Shown here piece by piece: positions 26,798 to 35,687 of a stretch of DNA of 64,000 nucleotides. Position numbers and translations under genes: made by a program. The first letter of the stretch is position 1. The number at the start of each line of letters is the position of its first letter. The stretch comes from Paenibacillus endophyticus (GTDB lineage Bacteria; Bacillota; Bacilli; Paenibacillales; Paenibacillaceae): contig NZ_JACHXW010000008.1 of assembly GCF_014192395.1 (NCBI RefSeq), positions 124,001 through 188,000 on the forward strand. The letters run 5' to 3'. The notes beneath the pieces were generated by a model. It saw nothing but the letters and a program-made list of their open reading frames with translations. It was not told the origin of the DNA and ran no database searches.

Positions 26798-27691
26798 TTA
26801 TCCTTTGACAGATCCGATCATGACACCCTTAACGAAATACCGCTGCAAAAACGGATAGATGCACAGAATCGGAAAAACGGTAATAACGAGCAGAGCCATC
26901 CGCAGCGATTCAGGCGTTGATCCGCCTGCACTTGCGCTTATCGTCTGGCCGCCCTGCTGTGCTGAGCGCTGCATCGAGGAAGACAATGCTTCCGCTTGCG
27001 TAAGCATTTCCTGAAGCAAGGTTTGTACGGGAATTAAGGATTTATCCGAGACGTAATAGGCTCCCGTAAACCAGTCATTCCAATGGGCGACTCCGATAAA
27101 CAAGGAGATGGTGGCAAGCACGGGACCCGACAGAGGCAGAATGATGCGCATAAATATCTGAAAATCACCGTATCCGTCAATACGCGCAGATTCCTCGAGC
27201 TCTTCCGGAATGCCTTGCAGAAAGGTTCGTATGATGACAATATGCATGAAATTGAACAGCATCGGAATGACATACACCCAAAAAGTATTGATGAGATGAA
27301 GCTTTTGAAGCGTAATGAAAAACGGAATGAAGCCCGCGCTGAATATCGTCGGCAGGAAAATGTAGAAAGCAAAAAACGATCTTCCCGGCAGTGATTTTTT
27401 GGATAACGCATAGGCCATAAGCGTACTTAGCCCTACATGCAGTAAAGTACCAAGCAGCGTTCGGGCCAATGTGATTTTGTAAGCCTGCCAAATTCTCGCA
27501 TTCTCGAATACCTCCGCATAATTGTCGAGCGTAAGCTTGCGGGGAAGGAAGTATAAAGCGCCAAGCATGGAGTCCTTCCCGTCATTAAGCGAGTACGCCA
27601 AAATATAAATAAATGGATAGATCATCGAAAATCCGACCAAAGCCAGAAAGATATAGTTGAGGATCGTAAATATGGACAAATGGCGTTTCAT
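26798..27691 (-). CDS. CUT1 sugar permease, YtcP/LplC type
   Basis: This 297-aa permease has six helices. The EAA loop ESARIDGYGDFQIFMRIILPL couples it to the ATPase. Typical of the type are the N-terminal IYILAYSLNDGKD region and the C-terminal YPFLQRYFVKGVMIGSVKG. The frame is open 38 codons upstream, inside the previous gene, but the ATG at 27691 follows AAAGGAAG. No ATPase is in the cluster, so it probably uses a shared MsmX-type protein. Confidence 0.9.
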   Translation of the reverse strand: MKRHLSIFTILNYIFLALVGFSMIYPFIYILAYSLNDGKDSMLGALYFLPRKLTLDNYAEVFENARIWQAYKITLARTLLGTLLHVGLSTLMAYALSKKSLPGRSFFAFYIFLPTIFSAGFIPFFITLQKLHLINTFWVYVIPMLFNFMHIVIIRTFLQGIPEELEESARIDGYGDFQIFMRIILPLSGPVLATISLFIGVAHWNDWFTGAYYVSDKSLIPVQTLLQEMLTQAEALSSSMQRSAQQGGQTISASAGGSTPESLRMALLVITVFPILCIYPFLQRYFVKGVMIGSVKG

Positions 27692-27704
27692 CTCGTCACT
27701 TCCT

Positions 27705-28616
27705 TTAGAAGAGGGATACATCGCTAACCTTACGGGCAATGCGGTTGACCGCGAGAATAAGGACCAAGCCGATGACGCTTTGGAACAAGCCGACCGCCGC
27801 GGCATAGCTGAGCCGTCCCTCGCTTATGCCGGATTGAATGACATGCACGTCCAGCACGCTGCCGATGCCTGCAGTAGCCGGACCGCTAAGGAGAAGCAGC
27901 TGCTCGTAGCCAGCGCTCATCAAGCTGCCAATCGATAGAATGAACAGTATAATCGCAATGTTGCGCACGCCTGGTAAAGTCACATGCCAAATTTGCCGAA
28001 ACCGGTTCGCTCCGTCGATCTTTGCAGCCTCATAAAGCTGTTGATCGATGCCGGCAATAGCGGCCATATAGATAATCGAGTTCCACCCGATGCTCTTCCA
28101 AATATCCGAGCCCACAATAACCTGATAGAACCAGGAGGTATTGTATAGGAACTGCACAGGCTCCATCCCTAAGGCAATTAACAGCTCATTGACTGGCCCC
28201 CCGTGTAGAGAGAGGAGCCGTTGCATGAGGGTAACTACGACAATCCAGGACACGAAGTGCGGTAAATAAGAAAGCGTTTGCACGGTTTTCTGAAATTTAA
28301 TGCTTCGTATCTCGTTCAATAGAATCGCGAGCAGGATCGGCATTGGGAAGCCGATGAACAGCTTCATGAAGCTGATAATGATCGTGTTGCGGAGAATTTG
28401 CTCAAATTTGTAGTAATCGAAAAATTGCTGGAAATATTTCAGACCCGCCCACGGACTGCCGGTAAAGCCTCCCGAAAAGGTATAGTCGCGGAATGCGACC
28501 TGAACGCCGAATAACGGCACATAAGAAAAGATGAAAAACCAGACGAGACCGGGCAGCAGAAAGAAGTAAAACACTTTATGCTGCCAGATTTTCTTCCAAA
28601 GCAGAGATGAACGCAT
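27705..28616 (-). CDS. CUT1 sugar permease, YteP/LplB type
   Basis: This 303-aa permease is the first of the two in this operon. The N-terminus (VFYFFLLPGLVWFFIFSYVPLFG) and EAA loop (EAAKIDGANRFRQIWHVTLPG) are diagnostic. It pairs with the YtcP-type permease 13 bp downstream. AAAGGAG precedes the ATG. Confidence 0.9.
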   Translation of the reverse strand: MRSSLLWKKIWQHKVFYFFLLPGLVWFFIFSYVPLFGVQVAFRDYTFSGGFTGSPWAGLKYFQQFFDYYKFEQILRNTIIISFMKLFIGFPMPILLAILLNEIRSIKFQKTVQTLSYLPHFVSWIVVVTLMQRLLSLHGGPVNELLIALGMEPVQFLYNTSWFYQVIVGSDIWKSIGWNSIIYMAAIAGIDQQLYEAAKIDGANRFRQIWHVTLPGVRNIAIILFILSIGSLMSAGYEQLLLLSGPATAGIGSVLDVHVIQSGISEGRLSYAAAVGLFQSVIGLVLILAVNRIARKVSDVSLF

Positions 28617-28634
28617 AAGCTCTTTCTCCTTTCC

Positions 28635-31600
28635 CTATAGAGTCATCGCTTGATTGGCCAAACGCAAAGTCTTGATCTCAAACGGAGTGAAGGATAATGC
28701 TATTTTCCCGTTTACAACCGGCACGGTTTGAATGTTCTCTTCCATCAAATCGACCAGCCACGCCTCATCGATATGAAAACCTAGACTTAGCGCAGCGTTA
28801 ACGCTCGTACCGGCCGCCTCGTACAGCCGTACAATAAGATCGTCTCCGTCCTCTGCCTTCTTCACCGTTTCTACCATCACATTCGGATGATCCGCACTTA
28901 GAATGGTCAACAAGGGTGCGAGCTTGCTCGCACTCTCGGTGCGTGAAGCAGCCTCTGCCTTAAGCGGGATATTGAGCTCGTAGCCGCGTTTATAAATCTC
29001 CGCCTGTACATGGTTTCCCTGATGCGGGTAAAGCGAATAGGTGAAAGAGTGCTCCGCGCGATCGGCTTCAGGATCAGGACTCGTGGTGCTGCGCAGCAAG
29101 TTCAGATCCAGCAAGCTGCCCTCCGCTCTGTGTCCGTACTTACAATCGTTCAGAAGCGCTACACCGTAACCCGGATCCGACAAATCGACCCAATGATGCG
29201 CGCAAATCTCGTCCTTCGCATAATCCCACATCGTATTGCGATGCGTTGGCCGTTTCAAATAACCGAACTGAATCTCGCAGCTCACAGTGTCAGAACGGAC
29301 ATTTACTGGAAATGAAGTGCGCAGCATCTTGCCCGTTTCCCGCCAATCGACATCCGTGACGAAGTCGATCCTTCGGCTTCCTTCCATCAACACGATCTTT
29401 TGCGTCAGCGTTGATGCTCCGAATGCATACCTTTGGACAATGCCTGCCGAGGGACCATCCACGAATTCAACCGCATCGCTTAGACGCATGAACAGACTTT
29501 CTGTTAGGCGATAATCCTGACGGAAATCCCACGCATCGCCTGAGTCATGATAAACGCGAAGCTCATTGGCCTTTTCATCCATAGCTACAACCTCGCGCTG
29601 ATGCTCCTTATCATAAATGGATGCAATAGCGCCGCATTCCGCGAAAGTAATCGCAAGCAAGTCGTTCTCTATCCGCATAGGCGCCTTCGAAGCCAGCGAC
29701 TCACGAACGGGCGATTCCGTCATCGAATCCGCTGCGGCAGCAATTTCTGCTTCGGCCTGTGGCATGCGCGATCCTGCCACTGCATAGCCCATTGGCGGTA
29801 CGATGGCATACAGCCACTGCCCGTCTATTTTCAGCCATTCGTTCCGCTCCCAAGGCAGGGAGTTGAAGACGACAAGCTGCTCCACTTCTGATTCTGATTG
29901 CAATTGGCCAGCTATAGAACGGTAGGTATCTGATATCATTTGTTCAACACGGTCTAGTAAGATCGCGTATCTCGCCAGCGACTCATCATACACCCGTTTA
30001 ATTGAGGAGCCTGGTAAAATATCATGGAACTGGTACAGCAGCACTTCTTTCCAAATCTCCTCTAATTCTTCGGCTGGATAGCGGTATTCGTTAGTCAAAC
30101 CAGCCAGCACCGAAGCAAATTCCAGCTCTCGCAGCGCCTTCTCCAGCTTACGGTTATACTTTTTGTTTCTTGCTTGGCTCGTCAGCGTCCCTTGATGCTT
30201 CTCTAGGTACAGCTCCCCGCGCCAAGATGAATACCGTTCCGATCCTTGATTCAGCTTTTCGAAAAATGCGGAAGAATGCTGCTGCACTACCGGACTGAGG
30301 CCAAGCAGGTTCTTCTCGCGGGCGAGCCGCTCCAAATGCTCCTCACCCGGACCGCCTCCGCCATCGCCGATGCCAAACAGCATGAGGCATTGCTCCGACA
30401 CATTTTTGTCCAAATACTCTGTTTCCGCTTTCATGACCGAGCGCGGTGCAGCCGGGCTATTGTAAGTATCCTCTGGAGGCATATGCATCAGCACCTGCGA
30501 ACCGTCGATCCCCTCCCACATGAAGGTGTGGTGGGGGTGCTTATTGTACACGCTCCAAGACAGCTTCTGTGTCATCATATAGTCAACGCCGGATTTCTTC
30601 AGCATCTGCGGCAAGCTTGCCGTATATCCGAACACATCCGGCATCCATAGCGATTTCATCTCCTGCCCGAATTCCTTCTGGAAATATCGCTTCCCGTACA
30701 AAATTTGCCGGACAAGCGACTCGCCGCTCGGCACATTCGTATCGGCTTCCACCCACATGGCGCCCTGAAGCTCCCATCGTCCCTCGCGCACGCGCTGCTT
30801 GATCTCTTCGAACAGCTTCGGATAATACTGTTTCATCCACTCGTAGAGCTGAGGCTGGCTTGCCCCAAAGACATAATCGGGATAGCGCTCCATCATGCGC
30901 AGCGCCGTTGAGAAAGTTCTCGCTCCCTTGCGAATGGTTTCCCGAATCGGCCACAACCAAGCGAGATCGATATGCGCATGACCGATCGCACTGACCGTCA
31001 GGGCTGGATCGCCGCCGCGCTTCGCCAGCTGCCTGCCAAGAATCTCCCGCGCACGAGCAACGCGCTCATCCGTGAGTTCAGTCAGCAGCAGCGACACATC
31101 ATATAAGGCCTGAAAAATTTGCGTTTTCCGCGCCGAACCCTCAGGCAGCCGCTCCGCTGTCTCAAGAAGCACTTCTCCATCGTAATACAGCTGTCTTAAT
31201 TCCTCGCGGCAAACGGCGATTACCGCTTCCTTCAACGTACCGCTGCGATACCGGCCGAACAAATCATTGCAGCCAGCGTCACCCCATAGATCAATAGCTT
31301 CCTGACCTGTTGCGCTTTCGTTCACGTGTACGACCCGCTTGCCTGGCAAGCCGAGCGAATAATCAAATTCCGAGTTAATATTCGTTAACCCCTGCACGGG
31401 TGAACCATCATCGTCTACGAGGCACAGCTCTCCATTAATATCAATCAACAGCACGATTTTCGACCCTTTGACGGATTCATCTGTCTGGCCGGTGAAATGA
31501 AACCATGCGCAATCCCATAAGTTCCCCCACCGGTCACCTGGAGCGAGCTCTACCATTCGTCCAGACCTCCGCTCCGCAAAGGAAACAGGCTCCGGCGTTA

Positions 31601-31703
31601 CCCACGCTTGAACGCGCAGCTCAGACAATGGCGTGTAGATTTGTTCCTTCCAACCCTCCAGCATCGATTTCAGCTGTTCCGGCCTGATCGTCTCATATGG
31701 CAT
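28635..31703 (-). CDS. GH38 alpha-mannosidase
   Basis: This 1022-aa enzyme hydrolyses alpha-mannose from oligosaccharides. The catalytic domain opens with GHAHIDLAWLWP (His242, His244 and Asp246 expected as zinc ligands) and has the nucleophile Asp356 in SLWMPDVFGYTAS. An N-terminal domain of about 230 aa and a large C-terminal beta region match the family. There is no signal peptide, so it acts in the cytoplasm on imported sugars. It lies 18 bp before the first permease gene and 25 bp after the 773-aa gene. It is the functional anchor for reading this cluster as mannoside catabolism. Confidence 0.93.
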   Translation of the reverse strand: MPYETIRPEQLKSMLEGWKEQIYTPLSELRVQAWVTPEPVSFAERRSGRMVELAPGDRWGNLWDCAWFHFTGQTDESVKGSKIVLLIDINGELCLVDDDGSPVQGLTNINSEFDYSLGLPGKRVVHVNESATGQEAIDLWGDAGCNDLFGRYRSGTLKEAVIAVCREELRQLYYDGEVLLETAERLPEGSARKTQIFQALYDVSLLLTELTDERVARAREILGRQLAKRGGDPALTVSAIGHAHIDLAWLWPIRETIRKGARTFSTALRMMERYPDYVFGASQPQLYEWMKQYYPKLFEEIKQRVREGRWELQGAMWVEADTNVPSGESLVRQILYGKRYFQKEFGQEMKSLWMPDVFGYTASLPQMLKKSGVDYMMTQKLSWSVYNKHPHHTFMWEGIDGSQVLMHMPPEDTYNSPAAPRSVMKAETEYLDKNVSEQCLMLFGIGDGGGGPGEEHLERLAREKNLLGLSPVVQQHSSAFFEKLNQGSERYSSWRGELYLEKHQGTLTSQARNKKYNRKLEKALRELEFASVLAGLTNEYRYPAEELEEIWKEVLLYQFHDILPGSSIKRVYDESLARYAILLDRVEQMISDTYRSIAGQLQSESEVEQLVVFNSLPWERNEWLKIDGQWLYAIVPPMGYAVAGSRMPQAEAEIAAAADSMTESPVRESLASKAPMRIENDLLAITFAECGAIASIYDKEHQREVVAMDEKANELRVYHDSGDAWDFRQDYRLTESLFMRLSDAVEFVDGPSAGIVQRYAFGASTLTQKIVLMEGSRRIDFVTDVDWRETGKMLRTSFPVNVRSDTVSCEIQFGYLKRPTHRNTMWDYAKDEICAHHWVDLSDPGYGVALLNDCKYGHRAEGSLLDLNLLRSTTSPDPEADRAEHSFTYSLYPHQGNHVQAEIYKRGYELNIPLKAEAASRTESASKLAPLLTILSADHPNVMVETVKKAEDGDDLIVRLYEAAGTSVNAALSLGFHIDEAWLVDLMEENIQTVPVVNGKIALSFTPFEIKTLRLANQAMTL

Positions 31704-31728
31704 ATCTAGTCTCCTTTTTCAACTATGA

Positions 31729-34032
31729 TCAGCTTTCCCATCTCACTTTCACAACCACATCCACATCGCTGCGATGCTCGTATTTCAGCAGAACCGTCTC
31801 AGATGCCGCATCCCACTCGAACAGGATGATTTCTTTTTTGCCGCTGCATGCCAGCATGGCTGACACCGGCTTCTTCGGACAATAAAACCTTGCCACCGCC
31901 CGTATGCGCTCCGGACCCTTTACTCGAAACTCAAACCCTGCTTCGCTTTGTGCAAGCGCTTCAATTCGTGAAGAAGCTGCGATGCATTCGACTCCCCCAT
32001 GAGCGGGTCTTCCCTTTACCACATCATACAAAAAGGCTTGCTCATCTGGAGCCAGGCTAACCTCTGGCAAAATCGGGAGCTCCGGATCGAATAAATCAAT
32101 GACAGGGCCTGCAATCGTGAGTGGCGTCTCTGCTACGGATTCTTCCAGCACAGCGGCTATGATATACGGGCCTCTCCGCAGATGGAAGTAGTGCTTGGTC
32201 TGTAGCTCTACTGGCGCGCTCGCAACCGAGCTAACCGTACTCGCTACCATGTCCAGAAGCGCAGCGGCACCTTCGGCGGAATTCGCGCAAGAGTCGGGAT
32301 TGACGGCTAGATATCCAACCGCTCCTTTACCCACTGAATTCACGCTGCTATGTGCACCGTCTATATCCAATTGCGCGAATAGATGCTCTCTCGGAGAGGC
32401 ATAGCTCAAACTTCCTTCATTCCACCAAGCGCGAATCGAGTGGTAGGGATCTGAGTCGTCTCCCACATAGATGAGTGCTCCTCCGTTTCTGACCCATCCG
32501 GCTAACGCAAAATGCAGATCCGGAAATTCTGGCTTCATGAACTCGTAGCTTAGCAATAGGACCCGGTAATCACTCAGATAATCCGCGAATCTGCGTACAT
32601 TATCCAACTGCACGGGTCGAACCGGAATGCCTTGTTTGAGCAGCGGCAGCGCCAGTCCATAGAAAGAAGAGAAATCGAGCAAGTCCGTGTCGCCATTCGA
32701 CGCGAGAGCAGCTGTACTCGTCCCGTCATACTTGTTTAACGGATCAGAACTATTTTCATCGAACTTCAAGCGTTGGAACATTGCCGAATCTGCAATTAAC
32801 ACGCCAACCCGCGACATCAATTCCTCGGCTGGCTCCAATTCATGTTCCATATTTCCAAGCGTATGCATGATGTTCAGCAGCATGGTAGCGTAGCCTGGCG
32901 GTATACCTTCTTTCCCGCTGCCGTCTTCCGATGGATATTGCCCTTCAAAAACCCGTCTCGGCCAAGGTGATACCTCATAGCGGGAAACTTCGGGATGAAG
33001 CAGTGAAGCCACTACGATTCGGCAATAGTTCTGCTTGTAATCCGCCCAAGTATAGGTTGGATTATCTTCGATTGGATCGTGAAGAAACCACATCCGTTTC
33101 CCCGTTCCCCTGACCAGCTCTTGCATAATGCCATACTCGAGATAGGCGGTTTCGAAGGTTCTTTCTTTCCTTATCCCTTTATAAACATTCGGTGTTCGCG
33201 ACGTCCCTGTCCAAATTTGGGCAATGTAGCCATCGACTGAGGGAAGATCAATTAATTGCGATTCCGGACTTACGATTCTCCACTGCGTGTAGTTGATCAG
33301 ACTATGGGTCGGCACATAAAAGCGCAAATCACGTTCGTACCGCGTCAAGGCATATTCCTTTAATTCCGTACATAAACGATCCAAGCTGCGAGTGTATAGA
33401 TGCGCCTTTAGCTTTGAAGCTCTGAACTGTGCATCTGCGGACGAATGAGGCGGTGACCAAGGCTCTCTGTAATACAATCGCCATTCCCGCTTGAACGCTT
33501 CCGAATAACCTCCATTTACCCAAAACTCCGGCTCCTCCAAATGAATGGCCTCTACGCCAGCGTCGACCGCTAAACGAATGGATTCTGCCAAAAAATTCGT
33601 ATAGCTCAGGGTAGGGACCATATAAGGAATATCCGGCGTAACGCCGTGTATGATGCGTTCGCCATTCCTGTCGGTCTGTGCCTCATCCCAGTGGTTTCGC
33701 CCATCCACATGTCCATCTAAGTAATCTTGATAATTTCCCCATGCTACCCCGGTCATCAAATGAATAATGTAGCCTTTTTCGCTCCACTGCCGAATTCGTT
33801 CCGGCATCGTCTCATCGATTCCGTAGACCATAACAAAGTCGGTCTGTAAGTCATAGGAAGCGCCATACGGCGCCGACTCCTGAAAACCCGTTTTTTCTTC
33901 GCGTCGATCTCTGGCCAAATGCAAGACCTCCTCGCGGACGGTATAGGTTCTGAATTGCCATTTATTTGGTTTGACTAATTCTTCCTCAGTATAGCTTTTT
34001 ATATGTATATATTCAATATAAAGTTTTCTCAT
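31729..34032 (-). CDS. Unrecognised large protein, glycosidase-like architecture
   Basis: This cytoplasmic protein is 767 aa from the ATG at 34032 (773 aa from a TTG at 34050; neither has a good ribosome binding site). I cannot name the family. Residues below are numbered from the TTG. The first 400 residues have TIM-barrel-like strands, including GVEAIHLEEPEFWVNGG, where acidic residues at about 172-175 end a strand as catalytic Glu do. Residues about 410-550 look like the flavodoxin/GATase-like trimerisation domain of GH42 enzymes (RVLLLSYEFMKP, WVRNGGALIYVGDD). A beta-rich C-terminus follows. It is the first gene of the mannosidase operon, so a glycoside hydrolase is the best guess. Confidence 0.7.
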   Translation of the reverse strand: MRKLYIEYIHIKSYTEEELVKPNKWQFRTYTVREEVLHLARDRREEKTGFQESAPYGASYDLQTDFVMVYGIDETMPERIRQWSEKGYIIHLMTGVAWGNYQDYLDGHVDGRNHWDEAQTDRNGERIIHGVTPDIPYMVPTLSYTNFLAESIRLAVDAGVEAIHLEEPEFWVNGGYSEAFKREWRLYYREPWSPPHSSADAQFRASKLKAHLYTRSLDRLCTELKEYALTRYERDLRFYVPTHSLINYTQWRIVSPESQLIDLPSVDGYIAQIWTGTSRTPNVYKGIRKERTFETAYLEYGIMQELVRGTGKRMWFLHDPIEDNPTYTWADYKQNYCRIVVASLLHPEVSRYEVSPWPRRVFEGQYPSEDGSGKEGIPPGYATMLLNIMHTLGNMEHELEPAEELMSRVGVLIADSAMFQRLKFDENSSDPLNKYDGTSTAALASNGDTDLLDFSSFYGLALPLLKQGIPVRPVQLDNVRRFADYLSDYRVLLLSYEFMKPEFPDLHFALAGWVRNGGALIYVGDDSDPYHSIRAWWNEGSLSYASPREHLFAQLDIDGAHSSVNSVGKGAVGYLAVNPDSCANSAEGAAALLDMVASTVSSVASAPVELQTKHYFHLRRGPYIIAAVLEESVAETPLTIAGPVIDLFDPELPILPEVSLAPDEQAFLYDVVKGRPAHGGVECIAASSRIEALAQSEAGFEFRVKGPERIRAVARFYCPKKPVSAMLACSGKKEIILFEWDAASETVLLKYEHRSDVDVVVKVRWES

Positions 34033-34050
34033 TTTTTGAAGAGAAAACAA

Positions 34051-34320
34051 CCAACTTTTAATCTTAAATTTACAGTTTAAGGGAATTTAACTGATTCATA
34101 AGCACTAAAAAACTCGAAAACATCATTTCCGTTCGTCTTCCAGCCTACTTCTCAGCATTTTCGTGAGTCACACAAGAAGAACTTTGTCGAATAATATGTT
34201 TTAATTCCTTTTATTATATTTAATATATTTAATTCGTAAAATGATATTCAATCCATTCATCCCTTTGAGCCATTGATTAAAACCATCCATCAAAACCTTC
34301 ATATCATCCCAGCACAAAGA
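34051..34320 (-). promoter_or_regulatory. Leader/promoter region of the mannosidase operon
   Basis: This 270-bp gap upstream of the operon is very AT-rich and has no gene. TTATTATATT (34211-34220) recurs exactly upstream of the GxGYxYP gene (37854-37863). An AT palindrome in the GntR promoter is similar in character. These are candidate operators, but in AT-rich DNA they could be chance. Confidence 0.3.
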
Positions 34321-34366
34321 AAAGGCTGCCCAGTTGTCATCGAGAATGACAGTCTGAACAGCCTTT
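34321..34366 (-). terminator. Rho-independent terminator of the GntR/LacI regulator gene
   Basis: The outer stem AAAGGCTG/CAGCCTTT (34321-34328 with 34359-34366) and the inner stem TGTCAT/ATGACA form a long hairpin directly after the stop. T-rich sequence follows on the minus strand. Confidence 0.8.
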
Positions 34367-34381
34367 TCCATCGCAGCATAT

Positions 34382-35524
34382 TCACTTGCATGCACTTGTC
34401 GTATGCCGAGTAATTAACTCTGGTTTTATAATGATTTTAGTATATTTCCCCTTATTGTCTTCGCCTGAATGAATGCGATTAAGCAGCAAGCCTGCCGCTT
34501 TATATCCGATTTCATGCTCAAACTGCTTAACATGCGTGAAGTCGGTCACTCCTTCTATAATGGCTGCGGAATCGTCAAACGTAATAATCGACAGATCCCG
34601 AGGGACATGCAGCCCCGCTAGTTCTGCCATATGAAGAATATGAGCGCCAAGTCTCCCATTGAGCGTAATATAAGCGGTAGCCATTCGGTTTTTGACATAT
34701 CTGAACAACGGATGAGCTTCTGGCTCACCGGCTTGCTTTATGCTGAATTCGGTAATGATATGAGCAGGGTTGATGAGCGCGCCTTTATTTTTAAGGGCGT
34801 TCATATAACCATCGATCCGCTCCTGAACCGTAACGGTTTGAAGGGGAGAATCCGAGCAAATGGCGATTTCGCGATGGCCTAATTCCCAAAGGTGATCTAC
34901 GGCTAGCTGGGTACCGATTCTACCGTCTGACGCAATATAATCAGTCTCTACGCCAGGCAGAAAACGGTCGATTAGAACGAACGGAAAGCCGCTGAATTTC
35001 ATGCTTAATATTTCTTCGTTATACTGTCCTTCGTCAACCGGGAAAATCAGCAGCCCTTCAACGCCAAAATCCATAAATAGCTTTATGGCTTCCTTTTCTT
35101 TCTCCAATACTCCGCCAGTCAATTGAATGACCGATCGGTATCCCTTTTCCAGCAAGCCTTTTTGCATTCCATCGATTAATCGAATGGAGAAGTAATCGTC
35201 AATGCTAGGCATAATGATCCCAATTAACCGATCCCTCAAACCTTCCTGCTGTTGACCTTGAACCGATACCAATGGGCGGCTGGATTCCGGCAACTCCGGC
35301 TTGGTTTTGTTGACGAAGCTTCCTCTTCCCGGAACCCGAATAATGGCACCTTCATTCGACAAGCCAGCCAATGCGTTCACAACTGTAATTTTACTCACGT
35401 TAAAGAGCTCCATAAGCTCCTTCTCTGTAGGGATACGGTCACCCTGCTTCAGGCCCGAGGATAGTATAAGTTCTTTAATATAATCCTGAATTTGCTGATA
35501 CAATGGCATGCGCTCATTTTTCAT
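34382..35524 (-). CDS. GntR-HTH/LacI-sensor hybrid regulator
   Basis: This 380-aa regulator has a GntR winged helix at residues about 5-75 (PLYQQIQDYIKELILSSGL, then PTEKELMELFNVSKITVVNAL) fused to a LacI-type sugar-binding sensor (from IGIIMPSIDDYFSIRLIDGM to the C-terminus). This is the AraR-like layout: it binds DNA until a sugar ligand releases it. Its place between the GxGYxYP gene and the mannosidase operon makes it the likely local regulator. The start has only GGTG upstream. It has its own promoter and terminator. Confidence 0.9.
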   Translation of the reverse strand: MKNERMPLYQQIQDYIKELILSSGLKQGDRIPTEKELMELFNVSKITVVNALAGLSNEGAIIRVPGRGSFVNKTKPELPESSRPLVSVQGQQQEGLRDRLIGIIMPSIDDYFSIRLIDGMQKGLLEKGYRSVIQLTGGVLEKEKEAIKLFMDFGVEGLLIFPVDEGQYNEEILSMKFSGFPFVLIDRFLPGVETDYIASDGRIGTQLAVDHLWELGHREIAICSDSPLQTVTVQERIDGYMNALKNKGALINPAHIITEFSIKQAGEPEAHPLFRYVKNRMATAYITLNGRLGAHILHMAELAGLHVPRDLSIITFDDSAAIIEGVTDFTHVKQFEHEIGYKAAGLLLNRIHSGEDNKGKYTKIIIKPELITRHTTSACK

Positions 35525-35556
35525 GTTTTCACCAAAAATTCTGTATATTTGTTATG

Positions 35557-35591
35557 TTATATATAATATATGTTTTGATTGTTTTTTTCAA
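35557..35591 (-). promoter_or_regulatory. Promoter and AT palindrome of the GntR/LacI regulator
   Basis: The -35 is TTGAAA (35586-35591), the spacer is 17 bp and the -10 is TATTAT (35563-35568). The perfect palindrome TTATATATAA (35557-35566) overlaps the -10, a position suited to autorepression. Confidence 0.5.
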
Positions 35592-35634
35592 TAGTTTCCA
35601 GCCTTCCTATATGAAAATACTCAATAATCTAATT

Positions 35635-35668
35635 AGAGAGGACAACCGCAATGTCCGGTGTCCTCTCT
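35635..35668 (-). terminator. Hairpin after the GxGYxYP gene
   Basis: AGAGAGGACA (35635-35644) pairs perfectly with TGTCCTCTCT (35659-35668). It lies between the GxGYxYP stop and the regulator promoter. The T-rich side is on the plus strand, so termination of the minus transcript may be partial. Confidence 0.55.
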
Positions 35669-35687
35669 GTTTCTTTTCTATCTTTGA

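Noticed and set aside
34201-34395. 64-codon minus frame after the GntR/LacI gene
   Set aside because: Most of its first half is the terminator hairpin of the regulator gene and there is no ribosome binding site.
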